A DNA stretch of 50,872 nt from assembly GCA_009787785.1 (NCBI GenBank), contig WQSR01000015.1:30-50901 (forward strand). The letters run 5' to 3'. Under the pieces are notes generated by a model that had not been told where the DNA came from, did not search any database, and saw only the letters and a list, made by a program, of their open reading frames with translations. Shown in pieces: positions 7,112 to 16,412 of the stretch; the stretch's first letter is position 1, and every line of letters begins with the position of its first letter. The DNA comes from Defluviitaleaceae bacterium. Lineage in GTDB: Bacteria > Bacillota > Clostridia > Lachnospirales > WQUN01. The translations under genes were made by a program, and so were the position numbers.

Positions 7112-7693
7112 ATGAGAGTGACTGTGAGTATCGTAATTTTACTGGCTTGGGCTATGTTTATGGCAATGCTATTGGCAAGCTGGACGGGCTTTTGGGTACC
7201 GGCGGAATTTCTAGACTTGCCCACAATGATGTGGCACATCGTGGCCATGACCGCCGTCATCATCGCCACCGGGGAATTTAAAACCTTCACCGCCGCCGTC
7301 AACGCTTTGTTCAGCAAAAAATATGTACTCCCCGCCGCCACCCAGGACAAGGCCGTGCGCCTGTTCAGGCTACTGGGCAAGGCGGTGCTGTTCGCCGCCA
7401 TCATCGACGCTTTGATGAACGTCAGCATGATACTTTTGATGCTGGACGACCCCGGCGCGCTGGGGCCCATGCTGTCCATAAGTATGCTCACCTTTATCTA
7501 CGCCGCATTTATCAACCTGGCCTTCGTCCTCCCCGCGGTTCATATCTTGCAACACCGCCGCAACGCCGAGGAAAAAATCGTCATCAGCGAAAAACAAATC
7601 ATCGACAAGCTGTTGGAGTTATGCTACCGCCAGGGCATCACCCCGGAGGAAATCCTGGACGCGTCGGAGATTTCCTTCCGCAGGGAGGAATAA
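7112..7693 (+). CDS. Integral membrane protein, possibly MotA/TolQ/ExbB-like
   Basis: Predicted 193-aa protein with about four membrane segments (roughly residues 4-24, 35-55, 85-110 and 120-145) and a soluble C-terminal tail (AEEKIVISEKQIIDKLLELC...). The layout and the small hydrophobic helices recall MotA/ExbB-type proton channel subunits, but I see no MotB/ExbD partner and no decisive motif, so treat it as an unassigned membrane protein. The start chosen is ATG 7112 with GGAAGGG 9 nt upstream; ATG 7103 is too close to that ribosome site. It converges with recU, 3 bp away. Base composition returns to the GC-rich backbone here. Confidence 0.65.
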   Translation: MRVTVSIVILLAWAMFMAMLLASWTGFWVPAEFLDLPTMMWHIVAMTAVIIATGEFKTFTAAVNALFSKKYVLPAATQDKAVRLFRLLGKAVLFAAIIDALMNVSMILLMLDDPGALGPMLSISMLTFIYAAFINLAFVLPAVHILQHRRNAEEKIVISEKQIIDKLLELCYRQGITPEEILDASEISFRREE

Positions 7694-7696
7694 AAC

Positions 7697-8218
7697 TTAC
7701 GCCAGATACGCGTTCACCGCCACCAAATAGTGGACGGGGAAGCCGTTTTGGTTATGTACAAGCAAGCCCCGGTCGAAGTCCGCGTAGGGGATGGACTTGC
7801 GCCCGCCGGTGGGGATTTTCGCCTTGGCCGCCGCCAGGGCCTCGCTGGGCAGGAGGAACATCTCCCTTTTTTCATAGAAATGCACCAGCAAAAAAGCCAC
7901 CCCCCCCTGCTTGCGAAAATCCTCCATGAAGGCGATTTGATGGTCATGGATATTGCGCAGGGGGAGGTTGAGCTGGCGGGTTTCCTTCGCGTCGAAGCAA
8001 ATGGGAATGCCCTGGGCCGCACCGATGAAATCCACGGTGCTTTTTTTTTCGAAATAGGCCGCCGTGATGGTGTGGGCCTTGTTGTCCACGGCAACGGGGG
8101 TGATGGGGGTGGGAACCTTTTGGATGAGGGCCAGGCCCTTTTGGCGGTACAATTGGTTGGTCATGTCGATGAGCTCTTCGAACAAACTCCCCCGCAGGCC
8201 CCGCGTTTTCCAAGCCAT
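7697..8218 (-). CDS. recU: Holliday junction resolvase RecU
   Basis: Structure-specific endonuclease of 173 aa that resolves Holliday junctions in recombination and chromosome segregation in Firmicutes. Family hallmarks are an N-terminal RGSLFEELIDMTNQLY, the metal-binding core EKKSTVDFIG...ICFDAKET with its acidic and Lys residues, a conserved Q in DHQ, GGVAFLLVHF, and the C-terminal GGRKSIPYADF. Length is at the lower end for the family because the N-terminal extension is short. It is the last gene of a rhaA-pfkB-recU run, 3 bp after the kinase. In many Firmicutes recU sits next to a penicillin-binding-protein gene; that is not so here. Confidence 0.9.
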   Translation of the reverse strand: MAWKTRGLRGSLFEELIDMTNQLYRQKGLALIQKVPTPITPVAVDNKAHTITAAYFEKKSTVDFIGAAQGIPICFDAKETRQLNLPLRNIHDHQIAFMEDFRKQGGVAFLLVHFYEKREMFLLPSEALAAAKAKIPTGGRKSIPYADFDRGLLVHNQNGFPVHYLVAVNAYLA

Positions 8219-8221
8219 GTC

Positions 8222-9286
8222 TTAACCTTGCAGATGCTCGATTTTCGGGAAGGCGGCGTTGCGCAGGAAGTAGCCCACGGCGGCGTTGGCCACATCCAGG
8301 CGTTCCTGGATATTCAGCCCCGCCAGCCTGGCCGCGATGTACCCGCCGTTGAAGGTATCCCCCGCTCCCGCCGTGCGGACGGGCTTCTCGCAGAACATGC
8401 TTTGGGCGAAGGCCGGAGCCTCGTCCTGTGATGCCGCCACGGCGAAATGGGGCGCGTGGATGATGAGCTCATTTAGCCCCAGCCCCTGGCGCACCGCTTC
8501 GGTTTTTTCCTGCACCGGGCGGCCCGCGTCGTCAAAGCTTTCGCCGTACAGGGCGAAGAGGGCCGCGCCCTCGTGCTCGTTGACGCTTAGCATTTGTGGG
8601 TGCCGGGCGTTGAGCCGCCGCAGGTTTTCCAGGGTTTTTTTCAGGGAGGCTTCATCTTTTTTGCGGAAATCCGCGAAGTCGTAGAAGAAACGGCGCGTCT
8701 TGCCGTCCTGGGGCAGATGGGCGCAGACATTTTCCAGAATCTCGTCGAAGGCCGGGAGCAAGGACCAATACCCCACGCCGATGATATCCGACTCATAGAG
8801 GGTGGCGCGCATTTTTTTCGTCCCCACCTGGTCGATGATGCCCGCCCAGCTTACCTCCTGTACGGATTCCATGTGGGACATGAGTATCTTCCCGTCGTCA
8901 AATTCGAAGACATGGGTTACGGAAGGGTCGTCCAGGGAATGTACGGTGCAAAGCGCGCCCACCTCTTCGAACACCGGGTGCAATTGCCCCTTGCCGAAAA
9001 CCCCGAACAAGGTGGCACCAACCCCCAGCCGCGCCGCCGCGTAGCCGATATTGGGGGAAAATCCGCCGAAGGCCCGGCGTTTGCGCACCAGCTCCACCCC
9101 CACGCCGCCGGAGCCGCTGTCTATGATACGCTGGGCCCACTGGTTCATTTTCGAAAACAGGGAATATTCCGTCATACTGGCCCGGGCGTTGATGATTTCC
9201 CACACCTCGTCCACGAAGCCGTCGGCGAACATGGTGATTTTACCCGTGGAACGGGTAAGGGCGGGTGTCAGTTTATTTATGTCCAT
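8222..9286 (-). CDS. PfkB-family sugar kinase
   Basis: Ribokinase/PfkB-fold kinase of 354 aa. The N-terminal half has a substrate-binding signature (GGFSPNIGYAAARLG), and the C-terminal signature RTAGAGDTFNGGYIAARLA includes the catalytic Asp and the anion hole. It starts at ATG 9286 with GGAGG upstream and lies 15 bp after rhaA, so the two are probably one operon. The usual rhamnulokinase (RhaB) is a FGGY kinase of another fold. The placement here suggests that this kinase phosphorylates the ketose made by RhaA, or another sugar met with rhamnose. Its substrate cannot be read from the sequence. Confidence 0.85.
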   Translation of the reverse strand: MDINKLTPALTRSTGKITMFADGFVDEVWEIINARASMTEYSLFSKMNQWAQRIIDSGSGGVGVELVRKRRAFGGFSPNIGYAAARLGVGATLFGVFGKGQLHPVFEEVGALCTVHSLDDPSVTHVFEFDDGKILMSHMESVQEVSWAGIIDQVGTKKMRATLYESDIIGVGYWSLLPAFDEILENVCAHLPQDGKTRRFFYDFADFRKKDEASLKKTLENLRRLNARHPQMLSVNEHEGAALFALYGESFDDAGRPVQEKTEAVRQGLGLNELIIHAPHFAVAASQDEAPAFAQSMFCEKPVRTAGAGDTFNGGYIAARLAGLNIQERLDVANAAVGYFLRNAAFPKIEHLQG

Positions 9287-9301
9287 GGCAAAAATCCTCC
9301 G

Positions 9302-10546
9302 TTATACGCGTTTTAGTAAGACATCCCTTTCGTAAGCCAGTACGGTTTTCAGCCAACTTCCGTCGTCGGGCACGTTATTCCGGGCGCAAAATTCCTCCCA
9401 CACCACGCCGAAGGGTAACGTCTTGTACATTTCCATCTCCACCATCAGCGCGGTGAAATTGCCGGCGTCCTGCATGTGGCGCAGTTTGTCCCAGGGGCAT
9501 AGCAATGCACCCAGCAAAGCCTTTTGCATATTCCGCACCCCCACCACCCAGGCCGCCACCCGGTTAATGGAAGCGTCGAAGAAATCCAGGCCGATAAGTA
9601 CACGCGCCAAGGCGTCGTTGCGCACGATTTCATTGGCGATTTCCTTCAGCTCATCCTCCAGCAGTACCACGTGGTCCGAATCCCAGCGCACGGGGCGGGT
9701 CACATGGAGGGGAATTTTATCGAAGCCGGTCAGCAAGCTGGAGATTTTCTCGCTGACAAATTCCGTGGGATGATAATGCCCGTTGTCCAACAGCACATAC
9801 ACATCCTTGCGGCCGGCGGCGTAGGTCAGGTAAAACTCACTGCTACCCACGGTGAAGGACTCCAGCCCGATGCCGAAAACCTTGCTCTCCACGCAGTCAA
9901 TGACATTTTCGAATTTCTCGGCCAGGATTTCGTCCAGGCTTTTTTGCAAGCGCAACCGGGGGCCCAGCCGGTCGGCGGGGACATCCTTGAAGCCGTCGGG
10001 AATCCAAATATTGTGCACCACCGGCTTGCCCAACGCCTCGGCAATGGACGCGGCAATGCGCCGGCAGGCAATCCCGTGGCGCACCCAAAAGGCGCGGGTT
10101 TCTTCGTCGGGGCTGGAAAGGGTCAAATTGTCCTTCACCGCCGGATGGCTGAAATACGTGGGGTTAAAGTCAATGCCCAGCCCCCGCTCCCTGGCGTAGT
10201 CCACCCACCGGGCAAAATGGGCGGGCGTCAGCGCGTCCCGGTCGGCCTTGTCCCCCTCAAAAATGGCGTAGCAAGCGTGCAAATTTATCCGGTGCTTGCC
10301 GGGTATCAACGAAAGGGCCTTGTCGAAGTCCGCCATCAGCTCTACCGGGGTGCGGGCCTTGCCGGGATAATTCCCCGTAGCCTGAATGCCCCCGGTCAAA
10401 TCGTCGCTGGCCCGGTCGAAGCCGCCTACATCGTCACCCTGCCAGCAGTGAATGGAAATGGGGATGCCCTGCAACGCGGCTATCGCCTTTTCCGTGTCCA
10501 CGCCCAGCGCGGCGTAGCGTTCCTTCACTTGTGCATACATACTCAT
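9302..10546 (-). CDS. rhaA: L-rhamnose isomerase
   Basis: Cytoplasmic isomerase converting L-rhamnose to L-rhamnulose; 414 aa against about 418 for the family. Recognisable stretches are ALQGIPISIHCWQGDDVGGF near the N-terminus, GIQATGNYPGKA, KHRINLHACYA, the metal-site region GLGIDFNPTYFSHP, VLLDNGHYHPTEFVSEK, and GLDFFDASINR with metal-ligand residues. The start is ATG 10546 with GGAGGG 4 nt upstream; a second ATG at 10540 has a more usual spacing and could be used. No rhaB or rhaD is in view. It is divergent from purB across a 216-bp gap. Confidence 0.95.
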   Translation of the reverse strand: MSMYAQVKERYAALGVDTEKAIAALQGIPISIHCWQGDDVGGFDRASDDLTGGIQATGNYPGKARTPVELMADFDKALSLIPGKHRINLHACYAIFEGDKADRDALTPAHFARWVDYARERGLGIDFNPTYFSHPAVKDNLTLSSPDEETRAFWVRHGIACRRIAASIAEALGKPVVHNIWIPDGFKDVPADRLGPRLRLQKSLDEILAEKFENVIDCVESKVFGIGLESFTVGSSEFYLTYAAGRKDVYVLLDNGHYHPTEFVSEKISSLLTGFDKIPLHVTRPVRWDSDHVVLLEDELKEIANEIVRNDALARVLIGLDFFDASINRVAAWVVGVRNMQKALLGALLCPWDKLRHMQDAGNFTALMVEMEMYKTLPFGVVWEEFCARNNVPDDGSWLKTVLAYERDVLLKRV

Positions 10547-10762
10547 AAATCCCTCCGAATTTACCGCAAATATTCTGTACTTGAATTGTAACAAATAAAT
10601 TTTAGCCATACAATGCCTGAAACCGCTTAACTTCATTGACCCCGCATGGAAACTATGGTATCGTTCCAGTGAATTGAATTTGTGGACAAAGGCGTTCATT
10701 GCGTTGTGGTTGGGTTTTGGCTCAACTGCGGGATGGACGTCTTTTTAATGGGGGCGGCGTGA

Positions 10763-12190
10763 ATGGCTTCGGTGTATGAGAATCCGCTGTGCAAACGGTA
10801 TGCCAGCAGGGACATGGGTTTTATTTTTTCCGATGACAATAAATTTGCCACATGGCGAGGCTTGTGGATTGCCTTGGCCGAAAGCCAGCGGGAGCTGGGG
10901 CTGGGCATAAGCGACGCACAGATAGACGAGATGAAGCGGCACGCCACGGATATAAATTACGATGTGGCGGCAGTGTTTGAGCGGGAAACCCGGCACGATG
11001 TCATGGCGCACATTAAAGCCTATGGCGCGCAGTGCCCCCAGGCCGCGCCCATCATCCATTTGGGCGCGACTTCCTGTTATGTGGGGGACAATACGGATAT
11101 TTTGCTCCAGCGCGGGGCGTTGCGGCTTGTGAAGAAACTGCTCGTAAACGTAGTGGCACAATTGGCGGGCTTTGCCGAAGCGTATAAGGATTTGCCTTGC
11201 TTGGCCTATACCCATTTTCAGGCGGCACAGCCCACCACGGTGGGAAAACGCGCAACCCTGTGGATACAGGATTTGCTTTTCGACTTGGAGAATGTGGATT
11301 TCGCGCTGAGCCGGTTGAAGCTGTTGGGGTGCAAGGGCACAACGGGGACGGGGGCGAGCTTTCTGGCCTTGTTTGACGGCGACCATGAAAAGGTAAAGCA
11401 ATTGGAAGAAAAAATCGCCGCGAAGATGGGCTTCGATGGGGTATATCCCATAACCGGGCAAACCTATTCCAGGAAAATGGATTACTTTGCCTTGTCCGCC
11501 CTTTCCGGCATCGCCCAGAGCGCGTACAAATTTTCCAACGATATACGGCTGTTGGCGCATTTGAAGGAAATAGACGAGCCCTTTGAAACGGGGCAGGTGG
11601 GCTCCAGTGCCATGGCGTATAAGCGCAACCCCATGCGGAGCGAGCGTATCGCCTCCTTGGCCCGGTATGTTATGGTGGACGCCCTCAACCCCGCCCTTAC
11701 GGCAAGTGCCCAATGGCTGGAGCGCACCCTGGATGATTCCGCCAACCGGCGTATTTCCATTCCCGAAGCCTTTCTCGCCACAGACGCGATACTATCCCTT
11801 ATGTGCAATATCGCCGGCGGCATGAGCGTGTATCCCAAAATAGTTGAAAAGCATCTGGTGGAAGAGCTGCCCTTCATGGCCACGGAAAATATTTTAATGC
11901 ATTGTGTAAAAAAAGGCGGCGACAGGCAAAAACTGCACGAGCGTATCCGCGTACATGCCCTGGAGGCCGCCAACCGGATAAAACTTCATGGCGGGGAAAA
12001 TGATTTGCTCACCCGGATTGTCAATGACGCGGAAATGAATGTAACCGCCGAAGAGCTTGGGCACATTATGGACGCAGGGGCATTCACCGGGCGGGCGGCC
12101 CGGCAGGTGGAGGAATTTTTAACGTGTGTGAAAAACATACTAAATGATAACCGCGGGTTATTGGGACTGGAGGTAGACATATCATGCTGA
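10763..12190 (+). CDS. purB: Adenylosuccinate lyase
   Basis: Enzyme of the fumarase/aspartase superfamily (475 aa, normal length). It acts twice in purine synthesis, cleaving SAICAR and adenylosuccinate to release fumarate. Seen in the sequence are HLGATSCYVGDN, the TxxQ-like THFQAAQPTTVGKR, and the superfamily signature GSSAMAYKRNP around residue 290, which carries the catalytic loop. The start is ATG 10763 after a G-rich site. It heads a long co-directional run. The stop overlaps purA by 7 bp, which couples the enzyme with its immediate predecessor in AMP synthesis. Confidence 0.96.
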   Translation: MASVYENPLCKRYASRDMGFIFSDDNKFATWRGLWIALAESQRELGLGISDAQIDEMKRHATDINYDVAAVFERETRHDVMAHIKAYGAQCPQAAPIIHLGATSCYVGDNTDILLQRGALRLVKKLLVNVVAQLAGFAEAYKDLPCLAYTHFQAAQPTTVGKRATLWIQDLLFDLENVDFALSRLKLLGCKGTTGTGASFLALFDGDHEKVKQLEEKIAAKMGFDGVYPITGQTYSRKMDYFALSALSGIAQSAYKFSNDIRLLAHLKEIDEPFETGQVGSSAMAYKRNPMRSERIASLARYVMVDALNPALTASAQWLERTLDDSANRRISIPEAFLATDAILSLMCNIAGGMSVYPKIVEKHLVEELPFMATENILMHCVKKGGDRQKLHERIRVHALEAANRIKLHGGENDLLTRIVNDAEMNVTAEELGHIMDAGAFTGRAARQVEEFLTCVKNILNDNRGLLGLEVDISC

Positions 12191-13449
12191 CGGCAGTGGT
12201 AGGCATCAACTGGGGTGACGAGGGCAAGGGCCGGATGGTGGATTTGCTTTCGGAGGATTATGATATTATTTGCCGCTATCAAGGGGGCAACAACGCGGGG
12301 CATACCGTGATTAACGACAAGGGTAAGTTTATTCTCAATTTGTTGCCTTCGGGGATTTTGCGCGGCGGTACGGTAAACGTTATGGGTCCCGGCATGGTCA
12401 TCGACCTGGAGCATCTTGCGGGTGAAATAGCATCCCTCACCGCGAAGGGCGTGCCGGTAACGCCCGATAATTTGAAAATCAGCGACAAGGCATTTATCTG
12501 TATGCCCTACCACAGGATGCAGGATATCTTGGAGGAGGAACGGCTGGGCGATAAAAAATACGGCTCCACCAAGCGCGGCATCGCGCCTGTGTACGGAGAC
12601 AAGTATATGAAAAAGGGCTTGCGCATGGGGGACTTGCGCAATGCCGCGACCCTTGAGGGCAAGGCCCGGGATATTGTAGAATGGAAGTGCCTGACGCTAC
12701 AATCCTATGGCGCGGGGCCGGAGCTTGGGCCGTTGCTGGAATGGCTGAACCACTATGGCAGTAAAATGATTCCCTACATTATAGATACCACTCCATACCT
12801 GACAGCCGCCGCCCGGGAAGGCAAAAAAATCATGCTGGAGGCACAGCTTGGGGCGTTGCGCGATATTGATTACGGCATATATCCCTACACCACCTCTTCC
12901 CAAACCCTGGCGGCCTACGCGTGCATCGGCGCGGGCATCCCCGGTAAAAAGCTTGACCGGGTGGTGGGCGTGATGAAAGCCTATTCCAGCTGTGTGGGGG
13001 AGGGGCCCTTTACGGCGGAAATGTTCGGGGAGGAGGCCGACGCGTTGCGCAAGGCCGGGGCGGAGTACGGCGCGGCCACGGGACGGCCCCGCCGGGTGGG
13101 CGGCTTTGACATTCCGGCAAGCCGCTACGGTATACAGGTACAGGGTGCCAGCGAGCTGGCTGTCACAAAATTAGATGTTTTGTCATATCTTAATAAGATT
13201 CCCGTGTGCGTCGCCTATGAAGTGGCCGGCGGCAGAACCCTTGATTTCCCCTCCGGCGACGATTTGCTACAGGCGGTGCCTGTGTATGAATATCTGCCGG
13301 GCTTTGGGGCAGATATTTCAATGTGCAGGAAAGCCGGGGATTTACCCCCGGCGGCAATGGACTATATCCGCTATATCGAAAACGCCGTGGACTGCCCCGT
13401 CAAATACGTATCCGTGGGGCCGGGGCGGGAAGATTATTTAATATTATAA
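12184..13449 (+). CDS. purA: Adenylosuccinate synthetase
   Basis: GTP-dependent ligase joining IMP and aspartate in AMP synthesis (421 aa). The N-terminal loop VVGINWGDEGKGRMVDLL contains the catalytic Asp and the P-loop-like element, and NAGHT with its catalytic His follows. STKRGIAPVYGDK and the late GTGRPRR-like ATGRPRRVGGFD are also typical. GGAGG lies 10 nt before ATG 12184. The purB-purA pair makes the complete IMP-to-AMP branch. It is followed after 19 bp by glmS. Confidence 0.96.
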   Translation: MLTAVVGINWGDEGKGRMVDLLSEDYDIICRYQGGNNAGHTVINDKGKFILNLLPSGILRGGTVNVMGPGMVIDLEHLAGEIASLTAKGVPVTPDNLKISDKAFICMPYHRMQDILEEERLGDKKYGSTKRGIAPVYGDKYMKKGLRMGDLRNAATLEGKARDIVEWKCLTLQSYGAGPELGPLLEWLNHYGSKMIPYIIDTTPYLTAAAREGKKIMLEAQLGALRDIDYGIYPYTTSSQTLAAYACIGAGIPGKKLDRVVGVMKAYSSCVGEGPFTAEMFGEEADALRKAGAEYGAATGRPRRVGGFDIPASRYGIQVQGASELAVTKLDVLSYLNKIPVCVAYEVAGGRTLDFPSGDDLLQAVPVYEYLPGFGADISMCRKAGDLPPAAMDYIRYIENAVDCPVKYVSVGPGREDYLIL

Positions 13450-13468
13450 GCACCTTAGGAGGTTGCAT

Positions 13469-15262
13469 ATGTGCGGAATTATCGGCTACGCGGGGGATGA
13501 AAACGCGGTTCCCATTATTGTGGATGGGCTGAAAAAACTGGAATACCGCGGATACGACTCGGCGGGCATTGCCGTTTTCGGCGAAGGCGGCTTCGAAGTG
13601 GCCAAGCAAAAGGGGCGGCTGGCCGAGCTGGAAAAACGGCTGGAGAGCCTTCCCATTGCCGGGCGCATGGGCATAGGCCACACCCGGTGGGCCACCCACG
13701 GCGAGCCTTCGGACATCAATTCCCATCCCCATCTGGGTAGCGGAAGCAAAATCGCCGTGGTGCACAACGGAATCATAGAAAATTACAAGCAATTGAAGGA
13801 ACGGCTGGAGGCGCGTGGTATACCCTTCGCTTCCCAAACCGACAGCGAAGTGGTGGCACAGCTTGCGGAGCATTATTACGAAGGCGATTTGCTGGATACG
13901 GTGATAAAGACGACCAACGCGCTGGAGGGCTCCTATGCGTTGGGGCTTATGTGCCTGGCGGAGCCGGATGTGCTGGTGGCGGTGAAAAAGGATAACCCGC
14001 TGATTGTGGGTGTGTCGGAGCAGGGGAACTTCATCGCCTCGGATGTACCCGCTATTTTAAAGCACACGAACCGGGTGTACTATTTGGATGACAAGGAAAT
14101 CGCGGTGCTGACGAAGGACAGCGTCAAATTTTATAATACGGACAAGGAGCCCCTGGCCAAAGAAGCGGAGACCATTACCTGGAGCGTGGACAGCGCAGAA
14201 AAGGGCGGCTATCCCCATTTTATGCTCAAGGAGATTATGGAACAGCCCAAGGTGGTGCGCGAGACCATTCAATCGGGGATAAACATTGACCCGTTACACA
14301 TTACGGCCTTTAACAAAATCGTAATCACCGCCTGCGGCTCGGCCTACAACGCGGGGGTTGTCTCGAAGTACGTATTCGAACGGCTGTGCCGCTTCCGCGC
14401 CATCGAGGTGGAGCTGGCCAGCGAGTTCAGGTACAAGGACCCTTGCGTTGACGAAAAAACACTGGTGATTTTGGTCAGCCAGTCCGGCGAAACCGCCGAC
14501 ACCATCGCCGCCATGCGCGAGGCCAAGGCAAAGGGCGCGGTTACGCTTTCCATTGTCAACGTGGTGGGAAGCACCTTGGCCAAGGAAGCGGACCACACCG
14601 TATACACCGCCGCCGGCCCGGAAATCGCCGTGGCTACCACGAAAGCCTTTTCCACGCAGTTGGTGGTGCTGTATAAGCTGGCGGTTCAATTCGCGCTGGA
14701 GCTACAAAAACTGACGCCGGAGGGCGCGAAAGCCCTCCTGGAGGAAATCGCCGCCATACCCGGTAAAATAACGGAGCTGTTGAATCACGTTGACGATATA
14801 CAAAAATACGCGGCCTCGTGCATCGGGTACAAGAGCATATTTTTCATAGGCAGGAACATTGACTATGCCATTGCCCTGGAGGGCTCGCTGAAATTAAAGG
14901 AAATCTCCTATATCCACTCGGAAGCCTACGCCGGGGGCGAGCTGAAGCACGGCACCATTTCCCTGGTGGAGGACAATACTTTGGTGGTTGCCCTTTCGTG
15001 TTGCCAGCGGCTGTACCCCAAGATTTTAAGCAATATAGAGCAGGTTATCAGCCGTGGCGCGAAGGTATTCCTGGTAAGCAATGTAACGCAAGCAGAGGAG
15101 AGCGACAAATTATCATTGCTCAAGCTACCCGATATACATGAATTGTTTTCGCCGTCGCTGTCCGTCATTGTGTTGCAATTATTCAGCTACTACGTCGCCG
15201 CCAACAAGGGGCTGGACATAGATAAACCGCGGAACCTGGCAAAAAGCGTGACCGTGGAATAG
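13469..15262 (+). CDS. glmS: Glutamine-fructose-6-phosphate aminotransferase (isomerizing)
   Basis: Makes glucosamine-6-phosphate for peptidoglycan from fructose-6-phosphate and glutamine; 597 aa. The N-terminal Cys nucleophile is in MCGIIGYAG, so processing exposes Cys2. The glutaminase domain includes GHTRWATHGEP. Two SIS domains follow (TACGSAYNAG..., SQSGETADT, GRNIDYAIALEGSLKLKE), and the C-terminus is the usual KSVTVE. The start is ATG 13469 with AGGAGG 6 nt upstream. No room for a glmS ribozyme exists in the 19-bp gap after purA, so control must come from elsewhere, possibly the operon's ANTAR protein. Confidence 0.96.
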   Translation: MCGIIGYAGDENAVPIIVDGLKKLEYRGYDSAGIAVFGEGGFEVAKQKGRLAELEKRLESLPIAGRMGIGHTRWATHGEPSDINSHPHLGSGSKIAVVHNGIIENYKQLKERLEARGIPFASQTDSEVVAQLAEHYYEGDLLDTVIKTTNALEGSYALGLMCLAEPDVLVAVKKDNPLIVGVSEQGNFIASDVPAILKHTNRVYYLDDKEIAVLTKDSVKFYNTDKEPLAKEAETITWSVDSAEKGGYPHFMLKEIMEQPKVVRETIQSGINIDPLHITAFNKIVITACGSAYNAGVVSKYVFERLCRFRAIEVELASEFRYKDPCVDEKTLVILVSQSGETADTIAAMREAKAKGAVTLSIVNVVGSTLAKEADHTVYTAAGPEIAVATTKAFSTQLVVLYKLAVQFALELQKLTPEGAKALLEEIAAIPGKITELLNHVDDIQKYAASCIGYKSIFFIGRNIDYAIALEGSLKLKEISYIHSEAYAGGELKHGTISLVEDNTLVVALSCCQRLYPKILSNIEQVISRGAKVFLVSNVTQAEESDKLSLLKLPDIHELFSPSLSVIVLQLFSYYVAANKGLDIDKPRNLAKSVTVE

Positions 15263-15267
15263 GAGGC

Positions 15268-16410
15268 ATGGGATTGAACACCACAAGGCAGGAAGTGTTG
15301 GAGCTGATAAAGGAAGGCGACGTAAAATTTATCCGCTTGGGCTTTTGCGATTTGTTTGGGTTTCAGAAGAATATCGCCATCATGGCGGATGACCTGCCCC
15401 GCGCCTTCGAGGAGGGCGTATCCTTTGACGGCCACGCCATCAAGGGCTTTTCCGATGCATCCGAATCGGATTTGCGCCTCTTTCCCGACCCCGCCACCCT
15501 TACGGTGCTTCCCTGGCGGCCGGGGGCCGGGGGCACGGCGCGGCTTTTTTGCGACATAAACCATAACGGTGCCCCCTTCGCCCTGGACAGCCGCCAGATT
15601 TTGAAGCGCGCTGTGGGTACATGCGCCGAAATGGGCTTTGTGTGCATGGTGGGCGCGGCGTGTGAGTTTTATCTGTTTATGACAGACGAAAACGGCGCGC
15701 CTACATCCGTTACCGTGGACAAGGGCGGCTACCTGGACATCGCGCCCCTGGACAAAAGCGAGGATATCCGCCGGGAAATTTGCCTGACCCTGGACGAAAT
15801 CGGCATACAGCCGGAAACCGCCCATCACGGGCAGGGGCCGGGGCAAAATAAAGTCAGCTTCACTTTTTCCGACGCGCTGAGTTGCGCGGATAATCTGATG
15901 TCATTCAAAACCATCGTAAAAAAAATCGCCGCACGCAATGGCCTGTTTGCCTCATTCATGCCCAAGCCCATCCAGGACGCGCCGGGAAGCGCGTTGCACA
16001 TTAGCCTCTCCCTTTTTGAAAAAGGGGTGAATGTGTTCAAAAGCGACGCCCATGCAAAGGCCGCGGCGGGCTTTACGGCAGGTGTTTTATCCAAGAGCCG
16101 CGAAATGACTTTGTTTTTGAACCCCCTCGCCAATTCCTACGAACGTATACCCAGCACCCCCGACCCTTCCCTCAACCCTTATTTGGCTCTCGCCCTTCTC
16201 TTGGAGGCGGGTCTGGAGGGAATCGGGCAGGGATTGGCTTTGCCGCCGGAAACGGACGCACTGCCCGAAAACCTGACCCAAGCCATAGCCCTTGCCCGGG
16301 ACAGCGGGTTTGTGCGGCGCGTGGTGGGAGGCAAATTGCTGGACGCCTATGTAAAGGCAAAGGAAACCGAAGTGAATTATACGGGAGCGCGATATTTCGA
16401 GTGGGTGTAG
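15268..16410 (+). CDS. Glutamine-synthetase-like pseudoenzyme (GS type I paralogue)
   Basis: The 380-aa protein aligns along its length with type I glutamine synthetase (about 440-470 aa), from VKFIRLGFCDLFG to GSALHISLSLF and DPSLNPYLALALLLEAGLEGI. Key active-site residues are gone. The first metal Glu is A131 (GAACEF for GPEPEF; E133 remains). HHE...GQHE has become HHG...GQNK (G188, K195). The whole segment between NSYER (289-293) and PDPSLNPY, which normally holds the flap Glu and the NRSxxxR arginines, is shortened by about 35 residues. H244 remains. Synthetase activity is very unlikely. It sits 5 bp after glmS and 2 bp before an ANTAR regulator, so a glutamine-sensing or regulatory role is plausible (inference). 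AGGAGG is only 1 nt before ATG 15268, so TTG 15274 (7-nt spacing) may be the true start. Confidence 0.85.
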   Translation: MGLNTTRQEVLELIKEGDVKFIRLGFCDLFGFQKNIAIMADDLPRAFEEGVSFDGHAIKGFSDASESDLRLFPDPATLTVLPWRPGAGGTARLFCDINHNGAPFALDSRQILKRAVGTCAEMGFVCMVGAACEFYLFMTDENGAPTSVTVDKGGYLDIAPLDKSEDIRREICLTLDEIGIQPETAHHGQGPGQNKVSFTFSDALSCADNLMSFKTIVKKIAARNGLFASFMPKPIQDAPGSALHISLSLFEKGVNVFKSDAHAKAAAGFTAGVLSKSREMTLFLNPLANSYERIPSTPDPSLNPYLALALLLEAGLEGIGQGLALPPETDALPENLTQAIALARDSGFVRRVVGGKLLDAYVKAKETEVNYTGARYFEWV

Positions 16411-16412
16411 GG

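Noticed and set aside
9524..10591. Open frame (about 355 codons) antisense to rhaA
   Set aside because: It is covered by an unmistakable rhaA on the other strand and has no start signal.
13450..13468. glmS ribozyme before glmS
   Set aside because: The gap after purA is only 19 bp, which cannot hold the ribozyme.
15268..16410. Functional GlnA
   Set aside because: Most metal ligands and the arginine-rich substrate segment are missing, so calling it an active glutamine synthetase would mislead.
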